This document shows positions 1 through 8,598 of a stretch of DNA of 64,000 nucleotides, piece by piece. The DNA is taken from assembly GCA_034667465.1 (NCBI GenBank), contig JAXDJV010000030.1:186001-250000 (forward strand). The letters are read 5' to 3'. Both the position numbers and the translations under genes were made by a program. The notes below the pieces were generated by a model. That model did not search any database. It was given only the letters and a program-made list of their open reading frames with translations, and was not told the DNA's origin. The number at the start of each line of letters is the position of its first letter. Position 1 is the stretch's first letter. The stretch comes from JAOBAU01 sp034667465 (GTDB lineage: Bacteria > Acidobacteriota > Thermoanaerobaculia > Gp7-AA8).

Positions 1-1488
1 CGGATTCTTCGCGAGATCGGCGCGCAGCACTTTCTCCGCATCGGCCGCACGACCGGCGCGCAACAGCGCCGCGCCGAGCGTCTCGCGTGTCGGATAGAAC
101 CAGTCGGCCGGCTCGTCGTAGTTGAGCGCGTCCTCCGCGTCGACCGCTTTTGTGTACTCCGCGATCGCCGTCTCGCGCTCGCCGCGCGCCTCGGCGATCC
201 GTCCCGCGAGCACGCGCGACGCCACTTCGCCCAGCGGTTTCGGCGGGTTCTGCATCAGGCCGTTCTCGTCGCCGAGCTTCGGCCGTCCCGCTTCGAGCGC
301 CTTCCACTCCGACTCCGCACCGCTGACGTTCCCGAGCCGCGCGAATGCCACGCCGCGCGCGAAGCGCGAGAAGACATTCGACAGCGGGCCGGCATCTGCG
401 ACCGGCTGGCGCAGCACCTCCTGCCAGCGGCCGAAGCGCGCCATCACGAGCGTCTCCGCCGCGGCGACGACTTCGACGGGAGGCAGATCCTTCAGCATCG
501 GCGCGACGTTCGACGCCATCTCCGCCGCCTGCGTTTTCGCGGGCTCGTAACGGCCGATCATCGCGTTCGACGCCGAACCGAACTGCAGGTTGTGGTTGTA
601 GTACATCGCCGCGTACATGTTCTCGGCGCCGTTGCGTTTGATGAACTCGCGATCGACGTCCGCCGCCAGCTCGTTCGCGCGCGCGGCGCCTGAATAGTTG
701 CCGGTGCGCTGATAGATGTGCGCCGGCATGTGGACGAGATGTCCGGCCGACGGCGCGAGAGTTTCCAGCCGCTTCGCACTCGCCAGCGCGCGCTCCGGAT
801 GCGAGGACGCTTCAACGGCGTGGATGTAGTAATGATTCGCGCCGACGTGCCGAGGATGTTTCTTCAGCACCCCTTCCAGCGTCGACACGATCTCGTCCGT
901 CCCCTCCGCCGCCTTCCCGTCATGCGACCAGAACTTCCACGGCCGCAGATCCATCAGGCTCTCCGCGTACAACGTGGCGACGTCGGCGTCGTCGCCGTAC
1001 TTCTTCGCGACGTCGCGCATCGCATCGCTGTAATCGATCGCGAGCTGACGGCGATTCGCGGTCGGCTCCTTCGAATAGCGTTTCATCAGCGCGGCGATGA
1101 GGTCGCGCTCTTTCTGCGACGCATATTCCTGATGCGCGGCCGCCGTGTGAATGGCGTCGAACGCCTGCTGTTCGCGCGGCGGGTCGACGTCCATGTTGAT
1201 GTTCGGACCGAGCGCCAGCGCCGCTCCCCAGTAACCCATCGCCAGCTCGGGATCGAGCTCGGTGGCGTGCGTGAACGAACGGACCGCCTGCTCGTGATTG
1301 AACGCGTAGAGGTAACGCATCCCCTGATCGAAGAAGCGCTGCGCGTCGGCGTTCGACGTCGACACTTTCCAGTGCAGATCGCTGAGCCCTTCGTCGAGAG
1401 TCGGCGGCGGCGTGGCGTGGTCGGCGGGATGTTGTGCGACGGCGGCAACGCAAACGAGTCCGAGAGCGAGCGCGAAGAAAAGACGCAT
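1..1488 (-). CDS. Secreted TPR-repeat protein, 3' end outside the window
   Basis: The frame is open for 496 codons and runs off the left edge of the window, so the C-terminus is missing. It begins with a signal peptide (MRLFFALALGLVCVAAVAQ). The body is helical with TPR-like pairs, for example AFNHEQAVRSFTHATELDP near residue 60 and repeated Ala-rich units towards the end. The start is well supported: GGAGGT lies 6 bases upstream. Family knowledge suggests a periplasmic or extracellular scaffold protein; no enzyme motif is visible. It is separated by 60 bases from the next minus-strand gene and may be the distal member of that transcript. Confidence 0.8.
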   Translation of the reverse strand, partial: MRLFFALALGLVCVAAVAQHPADHATPPPTLDEGLSDLHWKVSTSNADAQRFFDQGMRYLYAFNHEQAVRSFTHATELDPELAMGYWGAALALGPNINMDVDPPREQQAFDAIHTAAAHQEYASQKERDLIAALMKRYSKEPTANRRQLAIDYSDAMRDVAKKYGDDADVATLYAESLMDLRPWKFWSHDGKAAEGTDEIVSTLEGVLKKHPRHVGANHYYIHAVEASSHPERALASAKRLETLAPSAGHLVHMPAHIYQRTGNYSGAARANELAADVDREFIKRNGAENMYAAMYYNHNLQFGSASNAMIGRYEPAKTQAAEMASNVAPMLKDLPPVEVVAAAETLVMARFGRWQEVLRQPVADAGPLSNVFSRFARGVAFARLGNVSGAESEWKALEAGRPKLGDENGLMQNPPKPLGEVASRVLAGRIAEARGERETAIAEYTKAVDAEDALNYDEPADWFYPTRETLGAALLRAGRAADAEKVLRADLAKNP

Positions 1489-1548
1489 CGGGGCACCTCC
1501 GAATGCGCGAATGTTAGCGCGTCACGCGCGCGGCGACGACCGAGCGCT

Positions 1549-2946
1549 TCATTTCACTTTCGCCACGACGACCGTGATGTCGTCCGCCTGCGGCGCCACT
1601 CCGCGGAATGCCGCAACGTCGGAGACGATCGCGTCGCGCATCCGTGCGGCGTCGCCTTCCGTATGCGCGGCCAGCAGCGTCAGGCGATCGAATCCGTACG
1701 CGTCTTCGCCGGCATTGACGGCTTCGTAGATGCCGTCGGTGTGCAGGATGAACGCGTCGCCGGATGCGAACGGAACCTCGCGCGTGACGAGCTCCTGGCG
1801 CAGCCGCACGCCGAGCGGCGGCGAGAACATTTCGATCGCTTCAGTCTCTCCGTTGCTGCGGCGAAAGATCAGCGGCGGATGTCCGGCGCTGGCAATCGTG
1901 GCGACGCGCCGCTCGTCATCGAGCAGCAGGATGGCGAGTGAGACGAGCATGCGGCGGCGGCTCGTTTCGTTCACGAGCTCGTCGAGCCGTTTGAGGACGT
2001 GCACCGGATCGTCGAGCGAATCGCGCAGCAGCGTGAAACCGGCGCGCAGCGCGGCGAGGACGATGCCGCTGCCGAGGCCGTGGCCGGCGACGTCGCCGCA
2101 AACGATCGCGAGGCGACGTTCGCCGATCACGAAGTAATCGAAGTAGTCGCCGCCGACTTCGGTCGCCGGGAGCGAGACCGCTGCGATGTCGAGCCAGTCG
2201 AGCTGCGGCGGCGCGCTCGGCAGCATGCTGAGCTGCAGATCGCGCGCGTAATGCAGCTCGTCGCGCATGCGGGCGCGATCGACGGCGCTCTCATGTTCTC
2301 TGCGCCACTGGCCGACGAAATCGCGTTTGAAACGGCGCGTCGACATGAGGCTCGCCAGGAGGACGATGCAGTTCCAGCCGAACGCGCAGATGATGAGCGC
2401 GATCAGCGCCATACGACCCTTTTGCCAAAGCAGCAATCCTTCGACGATCGCCACCGCTTCGAAGAACCCGTGCAGCAGCACGAACTCCGGCGCGAGGAGC
2501 CGGAAGCCGAAGGTGACGGCGGGGAAGAGGAACACCCACGCCGGCCAGCCGGCGTTGCTCGTGAAGAGCATGAAGAGGAGGTACTGGACGGAGATCGCTC
2601 CGACGATCCACGGACGGACGTTGCGCCCGACGACGGCTGCCATCGGTTCGAAAAGGCGCGATCCTTTTTTCGTGTTGCCGCTGAGGACGTCGGCGATGCC
2701 GGCCGACGAGATGACGAGCAGGAGATTCGCGATCGAGAGAATGCGATCGACGAGCGATCCGCGCGGCGATGCGAACGCATAAATGATCTCGCCGGCCACC
2801 GCAACTCCGAAGCCCATGACGAGCAGACGGAAGCGGGCGAGGTTGCGCGCGTCGGCTACGCGTCGCAGCGCCGCCTCTTCGCTCAGTAGAGCGACTTCCC
2901 CGAGTGTGAATGCTTCCATCTGATGTCCGGCGCCGCGAAGTCCCAT
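1549..2946 (-). CDS. Membrane-anchored SpoIIE/PP2C-type serine phosphatase
   Basis: The protein has 465 residues. Residues about 40-200 hold several hydrophobic segments, and the C-terminal half is a PP2C/SpoIIE phosphatase domain. The metal-binding acidic motifs are all present: GGDYFD, CGDVAGHG, HTDGIYE and QADDITVVV, so the enzyme should be active on phosphoserine or phosphothreonine. Family members commonly act as output of partner-switching pathways. No anti-sigma or anti-anti-sigma gene is adjacent. The start is uncertain: Met10 (position 2919) is an equally good choice and neither has a clear ribosome binding site. It is divergent from parC with 62 bases between them. Confidence 0.88.
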   Translation of the reverse strand: MGLRGAGHQMEAFTLGEVALLSEEAALRRVADARNLARFRLLVMGFGVAVAGEIIYAFASPRGSLVDRILSIANLLLVISSAGIADVLSGNTKKGSRLFEPMAAVVGRNVRPWIVGAISVQYLLFMLFTSNAGWPAWVFLFPAVTFGFRLLAPEFVLLHGFFEAVAIVEGLLLWQKGRMALIALIICAFGWNCIVLLASLMSTRRFKRDFVGQWRREHESAVDRARMRDELHYARDLQLSMLPSAPPQLDWLDIAAVSLPATEVGGDYFDYFVIGERRLAIVCGDVAGHGLGSGIVLAALRAGFTLLRDSLDDPVHVLKRLDELVNETSRRRMLVSLAILLLDDERRVATIASAGHPPLIFRRSNGETEAIEMFSPPLGVRLRQELVTREVPFASGDAFILHTDGIYEAVNAGEDAYGFDRLTLLAAHTEGDAARMRDAIVSDVAAFRGVAPQADDITVVVAKVK

Positions 2947-3008
2947 GGTAATTCGGAAAACGAGCGCAATGGTTTACCCTTCGCCCGCACTCGAACCCGC
3001 ATCCGACT

Positions 3009-5318
3009 ATGGCCACCAGAAAATCCGACTCAAAAAAATCGAAACGCAGCTCTCCGCCGCCGCCGACGTTCAACGAAGTCGAGCGCCAGCCGGTCGCCGA
3101 CTTTGCCCGCAAGGCGTACCTCGATTACTCGATGTACGTCATCCTCGATCGCGCACTGCCGCACATCGCCGACGGCCTGAAACCGGTGCAGCGCCGTATC
3201 GTCTACGCGATGTCGGAGCTCGGCCTCGGACCGAACTCGAAGCCGAAGAAATCGGCGCGCACGGTCGGCGACGTCATCGGCAAGTTCCATCCGCACGGCG
3301 ACAGCGCCTGCTACGAAGCGATGGTGCTGATGGCGCAGCCGTTCTCGATGCGCTATCCGCTGATCGAAGGGCAGGGAAACTGGGGCTCGCCCGACGATCC
3401 GAAATCGTTCGCGGCGATGCGATACACCGAGGCGAAGCTCGCCCGTTTTGCGCAGACGCTGCTGAGTGAGCTGGAGCAGGGGACGGTCGACTGGGGTCCG
3501 AACTTCGACGGCACAATGAAAGAGCCGCGGCTGCTGCCGTCGCGGTTGCCGCACGTGCTGCTGAACGGCGCGTCGGGAATCGCGGTCGGCATGGCCACCG
3601 ACATTCCGTCGCACAACGTGCGTGAAGTCGTCGCCGCCTGTCTCGAGCTGCTCGACAATCCCGACGCCACGCTCGCGCAGATCACGAAACACATCAAAGG
3701 TCCCGACTTCCCGACGGCCGCGGAGATCGTCACGCCTGCCGCCGAGATTCGCGAGATGTACAAGACCGGCAACGGCTCGATTCGCCAGCGCGCGAAGTGG
3801 GACGAGGAAGATGGCGACATCGTCATCAGCGAGCTGCCGTTTCAGGTGTCGGGCAACAAAGTGCAGCAGCAGATCGCCGCGCAGATGACGGCGAAGAAGC
3901 TGCCGATGGTCGAGGACATGCGCGATGAGTCGGATCACGACAATCCGACGCGCATCGTCGTCGTGCCGCGCGCGCGCGCGAATCGCGAAGAGCTGATGGC
4001 GCATCTGTTCGCGACCACCGATCTCGAGCGCAGCTATCGCATCAACATGAACATGATCGGCCTCGACGGACGGCCGAAGCTGTACAACCTCCGCGATCTG
4101 CTCGCGGAGTGGCTGGAGTTCCGGATCGAGACGGTCCGCCGGCGGCTGCAGCATCGCTACGATCAGGTCAACGCGCGGCTGCACATCCTCGACGGTTACC
4201 TCGCCGCGTATCTGAATATCGATGAAGTGATCCGCATCATTCGCACCGAAGATGAACCGAAGCCGGTGCTGATCAGGCGCTTCGAGCTGTCGGAGTTTCA
4301 GGCCGAAGCGATCCTCGAGCTGAAGTTGCGTTTCCTGAATCGGCTCGAAGAGATGCAGATTCGCGGGGAACAGGCGAAGCTCGCCGAGGAACGTTCGAAG
4401 CTCGAAAAGATCCTCGGCTCACGCGCGCGTTTGCGCGCGCAGGTTCGCGATGAACTGGAGAAGGATGTCGAGGAGTTCGGCGATCGCCGCCGCTCGCCGA
4501 TCGTCGAGCGTGAAGCAGCGAAAGCGCTTGATGCGTCGGCGCTGATTCCGTCCGAGCCGGTGACCGTCGTGTTGTCCGAGAAGGGATGGGTGCGGGCAGG
4601 GAAGGGACACGATCTCGATCCGACCGCGCTGCAGTACAAATCGGGCGACGAGTTTCTGCACGCGGCGAAAGGCCGCAGCAATCAGCTCGCGGTTTTCATC
4701 GACTCGACCGGGCGAACGTACGCGCTGCCTGCGCACGAACTGCCGTCGGCGAAAGGTCACGGCGAGCCGCTCAGCTCTTCGCTGCAGCCGGCGCCGGGCG
4801 CAACGTTCGTCGGCGTGCTGATGGGCGATCCGGCCGATCTCTATCTGCTCGCGACCGACGACGGCTACGGCTTCGTGACGACGCTCGGCGACATGATCAC
4901 CGATCGCAAAGCGGGCAAGTCACTGGTGAATGTCGCGGATGGCGCGACGGTCCTTCGTCCGCAACGCGTGCTGAATTACGAAACCGATTCGCTGGCAGCG
5001 GCGACGACGAGCGGCAAGCTGCTGCTCTTCCCGCTGCTGGAGATGCCGCAACTCGGCCGCGGCCGCGGTGTGCAGACGATCAAGCTGCACAAGACCGAGC
5101 TGTTTCCCGAGAAGGTGGCCGGAGTGGCGGTGGTTCCCGCGGGCGGAACGCTCGTCGTCTCTGCCGGCAAACGCTTCACGAATCTGAAGCCGGCCGATCT
5201 CGAGCCGTACCTCGGGCGTCGCGCGCAACGCGGACTGAAGTTGCCGCGCGGATTCCAAAGCGTCTCGAGCATTCGCGCGTGGAACGAGCGGGAACGCGGA
5301 CCGGAGACCGTGAATTAG
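3009..5318 (+). CDS. parC: DNA topoisomerase IV subunit A
   Basis: The 769-residue protein is the DNA-cleaving subunit of a type IIA topoisomerase, relaxing and decatenating DNA with a ParE partner. It aligns from memory much better to ParC than to GyrA: the SARTVGDVIGKFHPHGDSACYEAM block, PSEPVTVVLSEKGWVRAGKGHD, and a short C-terminal beta-pinwheel. The catalytic tyrosine is Tyr139 in AAMRYTE. The quinolone-determining positions are wild type (Ser99, Glu103). No parE gene lies beside it in this window, so the partner is encoded elsewhere. Its stop overlaps the convergent VOC gene by 4 bases. Confidence 0.95.
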   Translation: MATRKSDSKKSKRSSPPPPTFNEVERQPVADFARKAYLDYSMYVILDRALPHIADGLKPVQRRIVYAMSELGLGPNSKPKKSARTVGDVIGKFHPHGDSACYEAMVLMAQPFSMRYPLIEGQGNWGSPDDPKSFAAMRYTEAKLARFAQTLLSELEQGTVDWGPNFDGTMKEPRLLPSRLPHVLLNGASGIAVGMATDIPSHNVREVVAACLELLDNPDATLAQITKHIKGPDFPTAAEIVTPAAEIREMYKTGNGSIRQRAKWDEEDGDIVISELPFQVSGNKVQQQIAAQMTAKKLPMVEDMRDESDHDNPTRIVVVPRARANREELMAHLFATTDLERSYRINMNMIGLDGRPKLYNLRDLLAEWLEFRIETVRRRLQHRYDQVNARLHILDGYLAAYLNIDEVIRIIRTEDEPKPVLIRRFELSEFQAEAILELKLRFLNRLEEMQIRGEQAKLAEERSKLEKILGSRARLRAQVRDELEKDVEEFGDRRRSPIVEREAAKALDASALIPSEPVTVVLSEKGWVRAGKGHDLDPTALQYKSGDEFLHAAKGRSNQLAVFIDSTGRTYALPAHELPSAKGHGEPLSSSLQPAPGATFVGVLMGDPADLYLLATDDGYGFVTTLGDMITDRKAGKSLVNVADGATVLRPQRVLNYETDSLAAATTSGKLLLFPLLEMPQLGRGRGVQTIKLHKTELFPEKVAGVAVVPAGGTLVVSAGKRFTNLKPADLEPYLGRRAQRGLKLPRGFQSVSSIRAWNERERGPETVN

Positions 5319-5701
5319 GAACCGTTAATGATTTCGTGGATGCAGAGAATGTTGCCCTCGGTGTCCCTGAACCACGCCGCCTTTTCCGATCCGAGGATGC
5401 AAACCTTGTCGACCGTTTTGAGTCCCGGGAAATCGTAGTCCTCGAACGTCACGCCTCGCGCCGTGAGATCGTCGATCGCGGCGCGAGCGTCGGGGACTTC
5501 AAAGCTCACCGCTGTGTGCTCGGCCTTCGTCGGCTCGCTCTTCTGCAGGAGCGCGAGAAAGCCGCCGCTGAGGTCGAAGAGATACTTTCCGTCGCCGCTC
5601 GGACCTAGGTCGTTCAGACCGAGGACGCGCGAATAGAAATCGCGTGCTCGTTCCGCGTCCACAACCGGGAGAATCGTAGTTGCTCGCGAGAAGCGCAGCA
5701 T
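5315..5701 (-). CDS. VOC-family (glyoxalase/bleomycin-resistance fold) protein
   Basis: A 128-residue single protein of the vicinal-oxygen-chelate fold. The beta-alpha repeats are visible: ILPVVDAERARDFYSRVLGL at the N-terminus and WFRDTEGNILCIHE at the C-terminus, the latter carrying the usual late Glu. VOC members act as dioxygenases, isomerases or binding proteins, and the substrate cannot be read from sequence. GGAGG lies 8 bases before the ATG. It is convergent with parC (4-base overlap) and divergent from the small membrane protein gene. Confidence 0.85.
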   Translation of the reverse strand: MLRFSRATTILPVVDAERARDFYSRVLGLNDLGPSGDGKYLFDLSGGFLALLQKSEPTKAEHTAVSFEVPDARAAIDDLTARGVTFEDYDFPGLKTVDKVCILGSEKAAWFRDTEGNILCIHEIINGS

Positions 5702-5756
5702 ACAGATGGCCTCCGTGAAGCAAGGATACGCTCACTTGCTGAGGCACAATGCGCAC

Positions 5757-5954
5757 ATGGTCTGGATCGCTGTCGTCGTTTTCGCGTTGCTCGGAGTGAT
5801 CTTCATCATCAGGCGTCAGGATCTCGCGCGCGTGCAATCGCTCGTCGCGGGCGGCAACCTGATGCCGGGCTGCGTCATCTTCGAAGGGATCATCCTCTTG
5901 CTGATGGCGGTCGCGGTCGCCATCGCGCACTACTTCGGCGTCTTCACGCGATGA
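5757..5954 (+). CDS. Small two-helix membrane protein
   Basis: This 65-residue protein has two hydrophobic helices (MVWIAVVVFALLGVIFII and the later ILLLMAVAVAIAHYFGV) joined by a short charged loop. I do not recognise a family. An in-frame ATG at 5706 would add 17 residues, but it would lie only 4 bases from the divergent VOC start; position 5757, directly before the first membrane helix, seems the likelier start. It is followed after 27 bases by lspA, so the two may be cotranscribed. Confidence 0.55.
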   Translation: MVWIAVVVFALLGVIFIIRRQDLARVQSLVAGGNLMPGCVIFEGIILLLMAVAVAIAHYFGVFTR

Positions 5955-5981
5955 CGCTGTGGTAACGTTCGCGCCCCGAAA

Positions 5982-6491
5982 ATGAGCCGCTCACGTCTCG
6001 CCATCCTCGTTGCGATCATCGCCTTCGTCATCGCCGCCGATCAGGCGACGAAGAGGCTCGTGCGCGCATCGCTGATGGAGCCGCGTGAATACTTCGGCGG
6101 ATTCCTGACGCTGCTGCGCGCGGAAAACGAAGGGGCGTTTCTCAGCATCGGCGCGAACCTGCCGGCCGGCGTTCGGACGGCGATCTTCAGCGGGCTGGTC
6201 GGCATCGCGCTGATCGCGGCGCTCTACGCGCTCGTCACGGGACGAATCACGTCGCGCTCCGATGCGGCGGCGACGGCGTTCATCATCGGCGGCGGGATCG
6301 GCAATCTCATCGATCGCGTCGTCTGGAGCGGACGTGTAACCGACTTCGCATACCTGAAGCTCGGACCGCTGCACACCGGCGTTTTCAACATCGCCGACGT
6401 CGCCATCACCGGCGGCGTCCTCTGGCTCGCGCTCTCGTCGTTCTTCACAAAAAACGACGAAGCGAAATCCGACACGCCCGCTGCGTCGTAG
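5982..6491 (+). CDS. lspA: Lipoprotein signal peptidase (signal peptidase II), copy 1
   Basis: This 169-residue inner-membrane aspartyl protease removes signal peptides from prolipoproteins. It has four membrane helices and the family motifs DQATK, NEGAFLS, GGIGNLIDR and FNIADVAI; the two catalytic aspartates are in NLIDR and FNIAD. The usual NxGAAF motif is altered to NEGAFLS, and the C-terminal tail is hydrophilic (KNDEAKSDTPAAS). A second, more canonical lspA lies beside ispG at 59672-60184, so this copy is the divergent paralogue. A TAACGT box 13 bases upstream could be the -10 of its own promoter with a very short leader. Confidence 0.93.
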   Translation: MSRSRLAILVAIIAFVIAADQATKRLVRASLMEPREYFGGFLTLLRAENEGAFLSIGANLPAGVRTAIFSGLVGIALIAALYALVTGRITSRSDAAATAFIIGGGIGNLIDRVVWSGRVTDFAYLKLGPLHTGVFNIADVAITGGVLWLALSSFFTKNDEAKSDTPAAS

Positions 6492-6514
6492 CTCACTTCG
6501 TAAGGAGACGAGCG

Positions 6515-6799
6515 ATGGCGACGGTGATGGCGATGCATTGGCCCGAGGTGACGAAAGAGCAGTACGAAGCAGTGCGGCGCGAAGTGAACTGGGAAGGCGA
6601 CGTGCCGGCCGGCGCGAAGTTTCATGTGGCGTGGTTCGGTGACGATGGCTTCCACGTTATCGATCTGTGGGACTCGCCGTCGCAATTCGAGACGTTCGTG
6701 CAGCAACGACTGATGCCGGGCGTGCAGAAGGTCGGCGTGCAGGGACAGCCGAAGGTCACGCTGAACGAGGCGCAGGCGATCTTCGCGCCGAACGTCTGA
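6515..6799 (+). CDS. Small ferredoxin-like-fold protein of unknown function
   Basis: The 94-residue protein starts MATVMAMHWPEVTKEQYEAV and alternates strands and helices in a way typical of dimeric alpha-beta-barrel (ABM-like) proteins: a first strand, helix TKEQYEAVRREV, strands FHVAWF and FHVIDLWD, then helix PSQFETFVQQRLMP. Related proteins are often annotated as hypothetical. It has a good ribosome binding site (AAGGAGA, 6 bases before ATG). It sits 23 bases after lspA and converges on the FRG gene with a 3-base gap. Confidence 0.7.
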   Translation: MATVMAMHWPEVTKEQYEAVRREVNWEGDVPAGAKFHVAWFGDDGFHVIDLWDSPSQFETFVQQRLMPGVQKVGVQGQPKVTLNEAQAIFAPNV

Positions 6800-6802
6800 C
6801 GC

Positions 6803-7579
6803 TCACGCGCGGGTCGTGAAGTAGCGCTTCAGCCACGCGGAGAGTCCGTCGAGGCCGGGGAAGAGCACGCGCTCGGTGATGTTCGCCTGATCGAGCTTGT
6901 CGCGAATCTCCCACTTCAGCTCCGCGGGGACGATGATGCGGCGATACATCTCTTCGCGCTGATGCAGGAGATCTTCAAGCTGCAGCCGCGGGTCGGACGG
7001 CAGCGAGAAGAGCGCGAACTGATTGACGATCCGTTCGTCGAGCGACGGCGGCTCGAAGAAGACCACGAACGGATGGCGCGACAGCGCGTCGAATTCTTCG
7101 AGCGACCTCGCCGTCTCGTTGAGCATCTCGGTGGTGAAGATGTTCGCGCCGTCGCGCTCGAGCATTTTGCGAAGCCGCGACGGCAGCAGCTCGTTCGTTT
7201 TGCTGAAGTCGACGCACCAGATGGCGCCGTCGAGGTCAAAGTCTTTCGTGTCATGCGTCGCAAAGTGCAGTGCGACGAATGGCGAGTAGCTCCAGTCGAG
7301 CAGCCGCGTAGGCAAACCGTGATGCTTCGCAAGCGAGAGCCAGTTCCAGAGCGCATCGCCATGCACGACATTGCGCAGCGCGTACTTGCGAAACGAAGTG
7401 AGGAGATGCCGCTCCTGCGCCTCGAACCCGCCGGTCTGCAAACTGGTCGAAAGTCCGTGCGTCGACCGCGGAACGCCACGAAAAACAAAGTTCGACCGAA
7501 ATCGCGACAACGGCTCACGCCAGGAGTCGGTAAACAAGGCTTCCTGTAAATCGGTCCAGTTGCTTACTTCGATGTCCAT
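6803..7579 (-). CDS. FRG-domain protein
   Basis: The 258-residue protein carries the FRG domain, named for the Phe-Arg-Gly seen here in NFVFRGVPRS, followed by the conserved block NWLSLAKHHGLPTRLLDWSYSPFVALHFA. FRG domains are predicted to adopt an ADP-ribosyltransferase-like fold and occur in phage-defence and unknown contexts; the biochemical role is not established. I start at the ATG at 7579 because the in-frame extension upstream is translated from a heptad-repeat hairpin. It stands alone, with no nuclease, toxin or antitoxin beside it. Confidence 0.85.
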   Translation of the reverse strand: MDIEVSNWTDLQEALFTDSWREPLSRFRSNFVFRGVPRSTHGLSTSLQTGGFEAQERHLLTSFRKYALRNVVHGDALWNWLSLAKHHGLPTRLLDWSYSPFVALHFATHDTKDFDLDGAIWCVDFSKTNELLPSRLRKMLERDGANIFTTEMLNETARSLEEFDALSRHPFVVFFEPPSLDERIVNQFALFSLPSDPRLQLEDLLHQREEMYRRIIVPAELKWEIRDKLDQANITERVLFPGLDGLSAWLKRYFTTRA

Positions 7580-7602
7580 TGCTCCGGGAAAGTGCAAAAC
7601 GG

Positions 7603-7680
7603 GTGCTGAGTGCAGAGTGCAGAGTGCTGAGAGAAAGGCAGTGGTTTTCGACTCAGCACTCAGCACTCTGCACTCTGCAC
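7603..7680. repeat. Inverted pair of four-unit heptad repeats (long hairpin)
   Basis: The left arm (7603-7631) is four copies of GTGCWGA, where W is T, A, A, T. The right arm (7652-7680) is the reverse complement of the same heptad with W order A, A, T, T. The two 29-base arms therefore pair with only two mismatches around a 20-base loop. It lies between the divergent FRG and FHA-GGDEF genes. Its role is unknown; possibilities are a mobile REP-like unit or a regulatory hairpin. Confidence 0.85.
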
Positions 7681-7707
7681 TGGTTTTGGTCTAGTAAACT
7701 AACCCCC

Positions 7708-8598
7708 GTGGACGTCCGCCGAAAAACGACTGCTGTCTCGCGACGTGAAGTCGCCGATGCGCTGGTGCGCGGGAAGGCGATCGAACCGGCGCTGATCATG
7801 CTCGAAGGCGATCTGCCCGGACAGGTTTACCGGCTCCAAGAAGGCCGCCAGCTCATCGGACGGCGTCCTGAGTGCGAGATCCGGCTGCGCGAACGGGCGG
7901 TGAGCGGTCTCCACGCCGAAGTCGTCCGCGTCAGGGACGTCGTCACCATCAACGACCTCGGCAGCACAAACGGCACCGTCGTCGACGGCGCGGCGATCGT
8001 CACTCCGCTCGACCTCGAAGAAGGGACGCTGCTCCGCCTCGGTAACTGCATTTTCAAATACGTCGATTCGCTGCTCGACGTCGAGTTCCTCGAGTCGCTG
8101 CACGCGCGCAGCACCCGCGACGCACTGACCGAGACGATCAATCAGCCGTATCTCATCGCGCGGCTCGCCTTCATCCTCGATACGACTTCGCCCGAACGGC
8201 CACTGAGCGTGATCGCGTTCGACTACGACGAGTTCAAGCGGATCAACGATCGCTACGGCCACGCCGCCGGCGATCACGTGCTGCGCGCCAGCGCGATGCT
8301 CGTCAAACGAATCGCGGTGCGCGACGACGATCTCTTCGCGCGCATGGGCGGGGAGGAGTTCACGATCGTGATGCCATCGACGGATCGCGCGACGGCTGCC
8401 GACATCGCGGAGCGTCTGCGCGCGGCATTCGCCGGAAACGTTTTCGATTTCGCCGGACAACCGATCCAGTTCACGGCGTCGTTCGGCGTCTGCGATACCG
8501 TGACGCCGGCCGAGCGCCCGCAGGATCTGCTTGCGCGCGCCGACGACCTGCTCTATCAATCGAAACGCGAAGGACGCAATCGGGTGAGTGTCGGTTGA
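7708..8598 (+). CDS. FHA-domain diguanylate cyclase (GGDEF)
   Basis: This 296-residue protein joins an N-terminal FHA phosphothreonine-binding domain (IGRRPECEIRLRERAVSGLHAEV and DLGSTNGTVV, residues about 30-105) to a GGDEF domain (about 125-296) that makes cyclic di-GMP from GTP. The active-site motif reads GGEEF, an active variant, and the inhibitory RxxD site is present as RDDD five residues before it, so product feedback is expected. The domain pairing suggests control by a Ser/Thr kinase. The GTG start is inferred from domain layout and a TAAACT box seven bases upstream with no ribosome binding site. Its stop overlaps the next ATG. Confidence 0.92.
   Translation: MDVRRKTTAVSRREVADALVRGKAIEPALIMLEGDLPGQVYRLQEGRQLIGRRPECEIRLRERAVSGLHAEVVRVRDVVTINDLGSTNGTVVDGAAIVTPLDLEEGTLLRLGNCIFKYVDSLLDVEFLESLHARSTRDALTETINQPYLIARLAFILDTTSPERPLSVIAFDYDEFKRINDRYGHAAGDHVLRASAMLVKRIAVRDDDLFARMGGEEFTIVMPSTDRATAADIAERLRAAFAGNVFDFAGQPIQFTASFGVCDTVTPAERPQDLLARADDLLYQSKREGRNRVSVG

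Noticed and set aside
718..1941. A long plus-strand frame of 407 codons over the TPR and phosphatase genes
   Set aside because: It runs antisense to two well-supported genes, is extremely Arg/His-rich, and shows no domain; typical antisense shadow of high-GC coding DNA.
2947..3008. A tRNA-like T-loop string near 2985-3000
   Set aside because: The spacer is only 62 bases, too short for a tRNA, and no acceptor stem can be formed.
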